A stretch of 36,132 nt of DNA from Methylacidiphilales bacterium (GTDB lineage: Bacteria > Verrucomicrobiota > Verrucomicrobiia > Methylacidiphilales > UBA1321): NCBI GenBank assembly GCA_021272315.1, contig JAJSLI010000025.1:1-36132 (forward strand). Reading direction: 5' to 3'. The notes under the pieces were generated by a model, which was given only the letters and a program-made list of their open reading frames with translations, was not told the origin of the DNA and did no database searches. Below, piece after piece: positions 15,669 to 22,817 of this stretch. Position numbers and translations under genes: made by a program. Numbering within the stretch: the first letter of the stretch is position 1; each line of letters opens with the position of its first letter.

Positions 15669-16946
15669 ATGCTTTTTTCCCGATTGGTTTTTTTGGGGGC
15701 GGCCCTTTTGCCCTGCACCTTGCCGATACTGGCGGCGGGAGCGCCCTCCGTTAAGCCGGGTATCGATGTGCTGGAGGAAAGGCAGTTCGACCAGTTGAAG
15801 GGTTTGCGGGTCGGGCTGATCACGAATGCAACGGGAATCGATTCGCGGGGCCAGAGCACGGTGGATGTCTTGCGGAATGCGCCGGGCGTGAAATTGGTGG
15901 CGTTGTTCGGGCCGGAGCATGGGGTCTACGGCTCGGACTATGCGGGGCAGTACGTGGCGTCGAGCATCGATGAACGCACCGGCCTGCCGGTCTACTCCCT
16001 CTACGGGCCGACCCGCAAGCCGACGCCCGAAATGTTGAAAGGCATCGACGTGCTCGTTTACGACATTCAGGACATCGGCTGCCGCAGCTACACCTTCATC
16101 AGCACCATGGGGCTCGCCATGGAGGCGGCGGGAGAGGCCGGTATCAAGTTTTACGTGCTGGACCGGCCCGACCCGCTCAATGGCGACCGGGTGGAAGGGA
16201 TGATGCCGGCGGCGGGATTCCGCAATTTCGAGTGCGAATGGAGCATCCCTTATGTCTACGGGATGACGCCCGGGGAACTGGCCTACATGATTGAGGAGTC
16301 GCCCGGCTGGATCAAAAAGAAACCGAAGCTGACGATTGTGCCCATGACCGGGTGGTACCGCTCCATGTCGTGGCCGGAGACCGGCCTGATGTGGGTGCCG
16401 ACCTCGCCCAATATCCCGACCGCCGAAACGGCGCTGAATTACGTCCCGACCGGTTTTCTCGGCGAAGCGGGCGGTGTGGACCAGGGGATCGGCTACACGC
16501 TGCCCTTCGCAGTGTTCGGGCATCCGTCGTTTAATTCGTTCGCGATAGCGGACGAGTTCAACGGGTTGAACCTGCCGGGGGTGCTTTTCCGGCCCACGAC
16601 CTACAAGCCGTTTTCCGGCCCGTTCCGGAACCGTGTGGTGCACGGGGTGCAGATTTTTTATCCCGACCTGGCGCAGGCCAATCTCACCAATCTGGCGGTG
16701 GAGATTCTTTATCATCTCTACCACGCGCCGGGCATCCAGATGTTTCAGCCGAATTCGGCGGAAGATTCCGGCCCGGGTCCGTTTGACGAGATCGCAGGCG
16801 GGGACGCGTTGCGCACGGCCTTGGAGGCGGGCCAAACGCCGGAGCAAATCATCACGTCGTGGCAGCCGGGGCTGGCGGCGTTCCGGGAGGCGCGGCGTCC
16901 TTACCTGCTTTACGGGGAGCGTCCAAAGAGCGAGGATGACAATTAG
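15669..16946 (+). CDS. DUF1343 / NamZ-like exo-beta-N-acetylmuramidase, secreted
   Basis: A 425-residue protein. The signal peptide is residues 1-22 (FLGAALLPCTLPILAAG). The mature part matches DUF1343: GIDVLEE, VGLITNATGID, LFGPEHGVYG, YDIQDIGCRSYTFISTM and VLDRPDPLNGDRVEG. The NamZ group removes terminal MurNAc from peptidoglycan fragments (GH171), so a role in cell-wall recycling in the periplasm is likely. The family also includes YbbC. Length is as expected. The RelE-like gene follows 26 bases later. Confidence 0.9.
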   Translation: MLFSRLVFLGAALLPCTLPILAAGAPSVKPGIDVLEERQFDQLKGLRVGLITNATGIDSRGQSTVDVLRNAPGVKLVALFGPEHGVYGSDYAGQYVASSIDERTGLPVYSLYGPTRKPTPEMLKGIDVLVYDIQDIGCRSYTFISTMGLAMEAAGEAGIKFYVLDRPDPLNGDRVEGMMPAAGFRNFECEWSIPYVYGMTPGELAYMIEESPGWIKKKPKLTIVPMTGWYRSMSWPETGLMWVPTSPNIPTAETALNYVPTGFLGEAGGVDQGIGYTLPFAVFGHPSFNSFAIADEFNGLNLPGVLFRPTTYKPFSGPFRNRVVHGVQIFYPDLAQANLTNLAVEILYHLYHAPGIQMFQPNSAEDSGPGPFDEIAGGDALRTALEAGQTPEQIITSWQPGLAAFREARRPYLLYGERPKSEDDN

Positions 16947-16972
16947 GACTCCCCTCTCCTAAGTCCGCCGCC

Positions 16973-17320
16973 ATGTTCCAGATTATTTTCAACGACCGAA
17001 GCGCAGCAGAGCTGGCGCACCTCCCCAAGCTGCTCCAGTTGCAAATCCTGAACGAATTTAACTTCCTGCCCGAAGATCTGGAGAACACCGACCCGGAAAA
17101 ATTCGGGACTCTGAAGCGGAAGGGACGCAATTTGTACCGCTACCGGACCAAGGAATACCGGATTTATTTCGAGAAGACGGAGGCGGGGCTGCTGATCCAC
17201 CGGGTTTTGCACAAAAACACGCTCAAGGATTTTCTTTTCCGCACGAAACTGCCCATGGCGGAGGACGAGGTGCTGCAGAAGATGCCGGAATTTTGGGAAC
17301 TGATCGATGGGCGAAGATAG
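16973..17320 (+). CDS. RelE/ParE-like toxin-fold protein, no antitoxin seen
   Basis: A 115-residue protein with the RelE-type pattern: an N-terminal strand FQIIFND, a helical Leu/Pro segment (AAELAHLPKLLQLQIL), then LKRKGRNLYRYRTKEYRIYF and a strand LLIHRVLHKNT. RelE-fold toxins cut mRNA in the ribosome, while ParE relatives poison gyrase. No antitoxin gene lies directly before or after. It may be a domesticated member. The C-terminal extension of about 25 residues (MAEDEVLQKMPEFWELIDG) is longer than in classical RelE. Confidence 0.6.
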   Translation: MFQIIFNDRSAAELAHLPKLLQLQILNEFNFLPEDLENTDPEKFGTLKRKGRNLYRYRTKEYRIYFEKTEAGLLIHRVLHKNTLKDFLFRTKLPMAEDEVLQKMPEFWELIDGRR

Positions 17321-17393
17321 CCGGTGATCGTTCGTAGAACGGAAGGTAGCGGGATTGTTGTAGTAACGATTTTGCGGTAAGATACCAGCGACA

Positions 17394-17738
17394 ATGAACG
17401 ATTCGCATGCTCCTCTCTTACGGCGGCGGGTGCTGGGCTTGGCGGGAACGGCGCTGGGCTTTTACCTGGTTTTTGGGGTGGCGCTGGCAAAGGTTGATGT
17501 CAGTTGGTTGCTGCCAACCCAGAAAATGGCCAGCGAGGTGATTGTTTTTTGGCGCGACCTGCCGTTCTTCACCGTTGAAAAAAGTCCCGCCGCCAACGGC
17601 AACAGTCAGGTGACCTATTACACCGTGCCGACGCAACAGGTGACCCGGCAGGAGATGGCTCTCATGATGGGAACCAATACGACGGCCCATCCGGCGCCGC
17701 CGTCAGGAGCGGGAACTTCCGCAAAGACCGGAAACTAG
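17394..17738 (+). CDS. Single-pass membrane protein, unknown function
   Basis: A 114-residue protein. Residues 14-34 form a membrane segment (LGLAGTALGFYLVFGVALA), followed by an exported part of about 80 residues that ends in a Pro/Ser/Thr-rich tail (HPAPPSGAGTSAKTGN). No family is recognised. The stop lies one base before the stop of the convergent hydrolase gene, so the two genes are tail-to-tail with no room for a separate terminator. Confidence 0.5.
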   Translation: MNDSHAPLLRRRVLGLAGTALGFYLVFGVALAKVDVSWLLPTQKMASEVIVFWRDLPFFTVEKSPAANGNSQVTYYTVPTQQVTRQEMALMMGTNTTAHPAPPSGAGTSAKTGN

Positions 17739-17739
17739 C

Positions 17740-18624
17740 TCACTTTTTCGGCGCGATAAAATCGAGAGCGTCGTCCCACCAGGCCAGTTCGGGACTGCTG
17801 GGCCAGTCGTTGTGGCCATAGCCGTCCTGCACGATGATCTTCTTGGGTTCAGGCAATTGATTGCAAAGATTGATGGAACAGGCCGGCGGGATGATTTCAT
17901 CCTCGGAAGAGCGGATGACGCAGATCGGACGGCCAAAGTGTTGGAGATTAGCGACGCTATCGTAGCGGTCGACGAGGATCAACCGGACGGGGAACCAAGG
18001 ATAATAGGACTGCGCGACGTTGACGAGGGTGTCCCATGGCGTGACGAGGGCCAGGCCCCGAACGTGGACATTCGGATTGGCGCAGACCGAGGCCGCCACG
18101 CCCGAACCGAGCGATTCGCCCCAGACGTAGAGGGGGCCGTAGCCGGCTTGGTCGAGGTCGCGGATGAGCGCACGGGCGTCGGGAACGATGGCGGCTTCGC
18201 CGGGTGTGCCGGGCCGCCCGCCGTAACCGGGATATTCGTAGAGGAAGGTGCGGAAACCGCGTCGCGTAAAGGCGTCGACGTAAGCGGTGCGTCCATAGGC
18301 GGTGCCGCCGTTGCCGTGGAAAAGTACGATGGTGCCTCGGGGCGCGGGGCCGGTGAAATCGGGCCGGACATAACCTTGGGGATTGGCACTGCCGCCGGTG
18401 GAGTGCTCCCACGGGATCAAGCCGACGGCGACGGCCTGATCTCTGGCCTGCCCAAGCGAAAGTTCCTCTCTTGGATAGAGAAGGCTGTTTTGCATGAAAA
18501 AGAGATACACGCAGAGAACCACATAGGCGATGACGAGGTAGAGAACGAGCCGCTTGACCAGTTCCAAGGGCGAATACCAAGGCCGGCCCGGCGGTGGAGG
18601 CGCGGAAATGGCAGGATCGTCCAT
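17740..18624 (-). CDS. Membrane-anchored alpha/beta hydrolase (Bem46-like)
   Basis: A 294-residue protein. Residues 23-44 form a membrane anchor (LVKRLVLYLVIAYVVLCVYL). The hydrolase core has the oxyanion motif HGNGG (103-107), nucleophile Ser171 (GESLGSG), acid Asp242 (SSEDEIIP) and His271 (GYGHND). The order and the HGNGG motif match the Bem46/ABHD13 group of serine hydrolases. The substrate is unknown. It diverges from prs, whose true start lies about 120 bases away. Confidence 0.86.
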   Translation of the reverse strand: MDDPAISAPPPPGRPWYSPLELVKRLVLYLVIAYVVLCVYLFFMQNSLLYPREELSLGQARDQAVAVGLIPWEHSTGGSANPQGYVRPDFTGPAPRGTIVLFHGNGGTAYGRTAYVDAFTRRGFRTFLYEYPGYGGRPGTPGEAAIVPDARALIRDLDQAGYGPLYVWGESLGSGVAASVCANPNVHVRGLALVTPWDTLVNVAQSYYPWFPVRLILVDRYDSVANLQHFGRPICVIRSSEDEIIPPACSINLCNQLPEPKKIIVQDGYGHNDWPSSPELAWWDDALDFIAPKK

Positions 18625-18743
18625 GCTCCATGTTAGAAGGTGGATTCAAGACAGGGCAAGGGCGCCGTCCAATGGACCGTCAGAACAAAATGTTTCGATT
18701 TTGTGTCGCTTTTGGCGCGGCGCAAAGCGAGACTTCCGGGGCT

Positions 18744-19706
18744 ATGGATACGACTGGCCCGCAGGTTTTCACCGGCAACGCCAACCCCGCCCTTGCCAAG
18801 GAAATCGCCGATTACGTCGGTGTTCCTCTTGGCAAGGCGACCGTGAACTCTTTTCCGGACGGCGAGACGTTCGTGAAGATCAACGAGAACATCCGCGGGC
18901 GCGATATTTACATCGTGCAACCGACCGCGCCGCCGACCAACCAGAACCTGATGGAGTTGCTGATCATGATCGACGCGGCGCGACGGGCCAGCGCTTCGCG
19001 CATCACGGCGGTAATCCCCTTTTACGGCTATGCCCGGCAGGACCGCAAGGACCAGCCCCGGGTGCCGATCACGGCCAAGCTGGTGGCCAACCTGCTCGTG
19101 GCCAGCGGCGCGCACCGCATCCTGACCATGGACCTCCATGCGCAGCAGATCCAGGGTTTCTTCGACATTCCCGTTGACCATCTTTACGCCGCGCCGGTGC
19201 TCTACCGCTATCTGACGACCTTGAAACTCGACAACCTGCTGGTGGTTTCGCCCGATGTGGGCGGGATGAAACTGGCCTCGGCCTACTCGCAACTCCTCAA
19301 TACCGGGCTGGCCATCGTGGCCAAGCGCCGGACGAGCCCGACGTCGGTCGAATCGCAGTACCTCGTTGGCGAAGTCGATGGTAAGGACGTGCTCCTGGTC
19401 GACGATTTGACCGAGACGGCGGGAACCCTCACGGCGGCGGCCAAGATGGTCAAGGATCATGGCGCGCGCCGGGTGCTGGCCGCGGTGTCCCACTCGCTAT
19501 TCAACGAACTGGCCCACAAGCGGCTGCAAGGGTCGGCCATCGACGAGTTGATCACGACCAACAGCACGGTAGTCAACCCGATCCCGGGCTTCAAACTGAC
19601 CGTGCTGAGCATTGCGGGATTGCTGGGCGAGGCCATCAAGCGCATCCACGGCGGGGAGTCGGTTTCGTCCCTCTTCGAGATCAACGGCCGGGGTAATAAG
19701 GATTGA
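18744..19706 (+). CDS. prs: Ribose-phosphate pyrophosphokinase
   Basis: A 320-residue PRPP synthase that joins ribose 5-phosphate and ATP for nucleotide, His and Trp synthesis. It has the signature DLHAQQIQGFFDIPVDHLYA (130-149), the ATP-site region SFPDGE, and the PRPP loop DDLTETAGTL (220-229). The frame runs upstream to 18594, but that would overlap the divergent hydrolase start; the ATG at 18744 gives the family N-terminus (MDTTGPQVFTGNANPALA) and length. ATGs at 18672 and 18690 are less likely alternatives. Confidence 0.95.
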   Translation: MDTTGPQVFTGNANPALAKEIADYVGVPLGKATVNSFPDGETFVKINENIRGRDIYIVQPTAPPTNQNLMELLIMIDAARRASASRITAVIPFYGYARQDRKDQPRVPITAKLVANLLVASGAHRILTMDLHAQQIQGFFDIPVDHLYAAPVLYRYLTTLKLDNLLVVSPDVGGMKLASAYSQLLNTGLAIVAKRRTSPTSVESQYLVGEVDGKDVLLVDDLTETAGTLTAAAKMVKDHGARRVLAAVSHSLFNELAHKRLQGSAIDELITTNSTVVNPIPGFKLTVLSIAGLLGEAIKRIHGGESVSSLFEINGRGNKD

Positions 19707-19763
19707 AACGAGCACGGCCCGTGTCGCCGTGCCTACTTTGGATAAGAGTTCTAAAACGGGCCT

Positions 19764-20936
19764 GTGAAGATTTGCGACGTGACCCAGTTTTACTCGCCGG
19801 TGAGCGGCGGGGTGAAACGTTACATTTCGGAGAAGCGGCGTCATGTGCGGGAGCAGACCCGGGACGAGCACCACCTCATCATTCCAGACAGCACGACGCG
19901 CTATGAGCGGGACGGACGGCTCCACCTCCATACGATCCGCTCGCCGCGGCTCGATTTTTTTTCGCGTCACCCGTCGCGCTACCGGCTGATCCTGAACACC
20001 CAGCTGGTGCTCGACCTGCTCGACGACATCCGTCCCGATGTGATCGAGTCGGGCGATCCGTATCACCTGGCATGGACCTGTCTGCGAGCGGGGACGCAAC
20101 TCCACGCGCCGGTATTTGGATTTTATCATTCCCATTTTCCCGAGGCCTACCTGCGAACGGCGGTCAAGTACGGCGGAACCTGGCTGCGCGACGCGGTGAT
20201 GAATTACGCGCAGGATTACATCGTGAAGCTCTACAGCCTATTCACCACGACGCTGGTGCCGTCGGAACATTTGCGGCAGGTACTCTACGGTTGGGGCGTG
20301 ACGAACACGGTGACGCTGAACCTCGGCGTCGATACCGACGTGTTCCGGCCCGCCCCGCGCGACGCGGCGCTGCGGGACGAACTCGGATTGCCGCGCGACC
20401 GGAGGGTGCTGCTCTACGTGGGACGCCTTTCGCCGGAAAAGAATATCGGCCTGCTGCTGGCCGCGTTCGAGGCGCTCCACGCGCGGCATCCCTCCCGGTA
20501 TCACCTCGTCATCGTGGGTGACGGCCCGCTGCGGCGCATCCTGCCGACGACTCGCCACCGGACGGGCGCCCTGACGTGGCGCTCCTACATCCAGGATAAT
20601 GTCCTCCTGTCGCGTTATTATCATGCCGCCGATTTGTTCATCCATCCGGGCGTGTGCGAAACGTTCGGGCTGGTCGTGCTGGAGGCGCAGGCCTGCGGAT
20701 TGCCCTGCGTTGGAATCAGCGGAAGTTTCATGGACGCCAATGTGCTGGTGGGACTCGACCAGTGGGCGAAGCGCAATGATCCGCAGGACCTCGCCGACGC
20801 GATCGAACGGTTCGAGCATCTCGATCTGGCGGCGCTGGGCGCGGAGGCCTCACGGCTGGTCCAGGCGCAGTTCGCCTGGCGAAAAGTCTTCGCCAAGCAG
20901 TGGGAACTCTACACCCGCGCACGGCTCGCCACTTGA
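19764..20936 (+). CDS. Glycosyltransferase family 4
   Basis: A 390-residue GT-B enzyme. The GTG start at 19764 gives MKICDVTQFYSPVSGGVKRY, the usual acceptor-side N-terminus. The donor-side domain shows YVGRLSPEKNIGLLLAAF, VIVGDGPLR, and HPGVCETFGLVVLEAQACGLP, the EX7E-type motif of retaining GT4 enzymes. Product is unknown: a glycolipid or cell-surface polysaccharide. No Shine-Dalgarno match is evident. It lies 57 bases after prs and converges on panC. Confidence 0.86.
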   Translation: MKICDVTQFYSPVSGGVKRYISEKRRHVREQTRDEHHLIIPDSTTRYERDGRLHLHTIRSPRLDFFSRHPSRYRLILNTQLVLDLLDDIRPDVIESGDPYHLAWTCLRAGTQLHAPVFGFYHSHFPEAYLRTAVKYGGTWLRDAVMNYAQDYIVKLYSLFTTTLVPSEHLRQVLYGWGVTNTVTLNLGVDTDVFRPAPRDAALRDELGLPRDRRVLLYVGRLSPEKNIGLLLAAFEALHARHPSRYHLVIVGDGPLRRILPTTRHRTGALTWRSYIQDNVLLSRYYHAADLFIHPGVCETFGLVVLEAQACGLPCVGISGSFMDANVLVGLDQWAKRNDPQDLADAIERFEHLDLAALGAEASRLVQAQFAWRKVFAKQWELYTRARLAT

Positions 20937-20979
20937 TTGAACCGCACACCGTTTCGCCCGGAATGGGTCGGGTGATTTC

Positions 20980-21014
20980 TAATGCAGCGACGGTCATAGA
21001 CCGCCGCTACATTA
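20980..21014. repeat. Palindromic repeat at the panC stop codon
   Basis: TAATGCAGCGACGGTC and GACCGCCGCTACATTA form 16-base arms with two mismatches around ATA. On the minus strand it reads TAATGTAGCGGCGGTC, with its TAA being the panC stop. It lies between convergent genes and can serve as terminator for both. Confidence 0.85.
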
Positions 21015-21788
21015 GGAAAGGCCCTCATTATCAATCAGCCGCGTTTTACCGACCCACACGGCGGCGCAAAGACGGTCCTCTGCAAGAGTGACGTGGTCGA
21101 GCTTAAGGCCGGGGATTTTTTTCAGGCGGCGCCGGAGCCATCCGCCGGGATCGGTCCGTTGCCGCGCCGCCGCCTGCAACAACCGCGCAAACTCCACCGC
21201 AACGGCGCGTTCCTTGGGCGAAAGGTACCGGTTGCGCGAGCTTAGCGCAAGGCCGTCGGCATCGCGCACGGTGGGAACGACGACGAGGCGCAGCGGCACG
21301 TGAAGATCGCGGACCATCCGGCGGATGACGTCGACCTGCTGGGCGTCCTTCTGGCCAAAATAGGCGTGGGTGGGACGGGTGAGATTGAAAAGCATAAGCA
21401 CGACGGTGGCGACGCCGCGAAAGTGGCCGGGCCGCGACGCGCCTTCGCGTCCGCGGGAAAGCGTGGTCTCCTCGACGTAGGTGGAGTGGCCGGGCGCATA
21501 GAGATTCACCGGAGCGAAGACGATGTCGACCCCGGCGCGACGGCAGAGGGCGAGGTCCCGGCGGCGGGGCCGGGGATAGCGGGCAAGGTCTTCGTTGGGG
21601 CCAAACTGGGTCGGGTTGACGTAGATGGTGACGATAACGCGCCGGCATTCCTTGCGGGCGCGGCGGATAAGAGCGAGATGGCCCTCATGAAGGGCGCCCA
21701 TGGTCGGGACAAGTCCGACGCGCCGACCGGAACGTACCCAGCCGGCGCTGAGACGCCGGATGGCATCCGATGAGGAAATGACTTGCAC
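21012..21788 (-). CDS. panC: Pantothenate synthetase
   Basis: A 258-residue enzyme that condenses pantoate and beta-alanine with ATP. Visible are PTMGALHEGHLALIRRA (the HxGH nucleotide-binding motif), YVNPTQFGPNEDLARYPR, FGQKDAQQ, and LSSRNRYLSPKER, the KMSKS-like loop region. It is about 20 residues shorter than many PanC proteins at the C-terminus, where it ends RLIDNEGLS; the domain is nonetheless complete. panB and panD are not nearby. The TAA stop lies in a palindromic repeat. Confidence 0.95.
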   Translation of the reverse strand: MQVISSSDAIRRLSAGWVRSGRRVGLVPTMGALHEGHLALIRRARKECRRVIVTIYVNPTQFGPNEDLARYPRPRRRDLALCRRAGVDIVFAPVNLYAPGHSTYVEETTLSRGREGASRPGHFRGVATVVLMLFNLTRPTHAYFGQKDAQQVDVIRRMVRDLHVPLRLVVVPTVRDADGLALSSRNRYLSPKERAVAVEFARLLQAAARQRTDPGGWLRRRLKKIPGLKLDHVTLAEDRLCAAVWVGKTRLIDNEGLS

Positions 21789-21894
21789 GGACGTAAGCTA
21801 GAGCGTGTCTTTAAATAGGACAAGGGTCCTGCGCCAACACACAAATATCCTTGAATTGGCGACGGAAAAATTTAGGTTGAATCCCTGCGAAATT

Positions 21895-21908
21895 CCGCCG
21901 TCCGGCGG
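21895..21908 (+). other. Short GC hairpin ahead of tRNA-His
   Basis: CCGCC and GGCGG pair around GTCC, followed by CTTTTG. It is in the 134-base gap between panC and the tRNA gene. It could be a weak terminator; the tRNA promoter was not located with confidence. Confidence 0.25.
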
Positions 21909-21922
21909 CTTTTGTCCTTACT

Positions 21923-21995
21923 GGCGGCCGTAGCTCAATGGTAGAGCTCCAGATTGTGGTTCTGGCTGTTGCGGGTTCAAGCCCCGTCGGTCGCC
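21923..21995 (+). tRNA. tRNA-His (anticodon GTG)
   Basis: The cloverleaf closes fully. The acceptor stem is GCGGCCG with CGGTCGC, and an extra G-1 pairs with C73, the tRNA-His identity feature. The D stem is GCTC/GAGC, the anticodon stem CCAGA/TCTGG with loop TTGTGGT, and the T arm GCGGG-TTCAAGC-CCCGT. CCA is not encoded and must be added. Confidence 0.96.
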
Positions 21996-22026
21996 CGGTA
22001 GGTCTTTAGAGGTAAAGGAGCCTCGT

Positions 22027-22113
22027 TTGGCTGAAAAAGCGGGTACAGATGCGCCTGTGGATTTGATCCGTTACAAAGACATCGGTGATTTATTGACGAT
22101 AGGTGGTGGTTAG
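22027..22113 (+). CDS. Possible 28-residue small ORF behind tRNA-His
   Basis: A TTG-started frame reads MAEKAGTDAPVDLIRYKDI then GDLLTIGGG, preceded by AAAGGAG six bases upstream, one of the better ribosome-binding sites in the window. It overlaps the last 24 bases of the convergent pseudopilin D gene. No family is recognised. It could be a real micropeptide, a gene remnant, or chance. Confidence 0.3.
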   Translation: MAEKAGTDAPVDLIRYKDIGDLLTIGGG

Positions 22114-22788
22114 ACCCGTCAAACCGCTCACCGTCATGCTGGCAATATTATGGGTGTCGAAGATGGTTTGGGAAAGTGATGGCTGCATTCCAAACCAAAT
22201 CGAGTCGATGGGGTTGGCCCCATTGTGGGCGGCCCCGGTGGGGGTGAATTGGATGACCCAATAAACCGAGCTTGAATTGGAAAGAGCGACCGGTCCCAAA
22301 GGACTTTGCGCGGTGATTTGAAAAACAGGAGCGGTGGCCGGATAATTGGGATTACTGGGGGCATCCGGCAGCGTGGTGGTTTGCAGATGGAGTCCCGTGT
22401 AGTGATAAAGGCGAATGATCTGGCTCAGGGTGGTGCTTCCGACCGTTCCCGGAGAAGGCATCGTGACCGATCCGGACCAATTAAAAGGATCTGTTCCGTC
22501 GTTCGAGGCGAAGGCGCCGACGTAAACGTCCCGAGGCCCATTATTAGCGGGAATGTTTTCATAGAGGACGACCCACACATAGGTGTCCTGGGCGACGGCA
22601 TAGGCGCGTCCCTGCTCGAGGATTTCCGAAATTTCATTGAGCGCCTTGGCGAATTTTTCCGAGTTGTTGATGCCCTGCATGGTGAGCACCGAACCCCCGA
22701 CCAGGATGGCCATGATGGCCAGCACGACGAGAAGCTCCAAAAGCGTGAACGCCCTGACGCGACGGGTTTGTTGAGGGTGAAGTCTCAT
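22090..22788 (-). CDS. Verru_Chthon cassette protein D; GspH-like pseudopilin
   Basis: A 232-residue pseudopilin. The leader MRLHPQQTRRVRA is followed by the N-methylation motif FTLLELLVVLAIMAILVGG with Glu5, cleaved by a prepilin peptidase after Ala13. The rest is a periplasmic head with GspH-like placement of a long helix (AKALNEISEILEQGRAYAV). Family members are known from Verrucomicrobium and Chthoniobacter cassettes. The ATG at 22788 is preferred to a TTG at 22797. The gene lies 29 bases behind the heparinase gene and is probably co-transcribed with it, but is 10 kb from the A-C-B genes. Confidence 0.82.
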   Translation of the reverse strand: MRLHPQQTRRVRAFTLLELLVVLAIMAILVGGSVLTMQGINNSEKFAKALNEISEILEQGRAYAVAQDTYVWVVLYENIPANNGPRDVYVGAFASNDGTDPFNWSGSVTMPSPGTVGSTTLSQIIRLYHYTGLHLQTTTLPDAPSNPNYPATAPVFQITAQSPLGPVALSNSSSVYWVIQFTPTGAAHNGANPIDSIWFGMQPSLSQTIFDTHNIASMTVSGLTGLTTTYRQ

Positions 22789-22817
22789 CAAGATCAAGGA
22801 GGAATGAGGGGAAATTG

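Noticed and set aside
15549-16847. 432-codon minus-strand frame over the NamZ-like gene
   Set aside because: Arg/His-rich shadow of a gene with a signal peptide and DUF1343 motifs.
18594-18743. Longer N-terminus for prs
   Set aside because: It would overlap the divergent hydrolase start and adds sequence without family similarity before MDTTGPQ.
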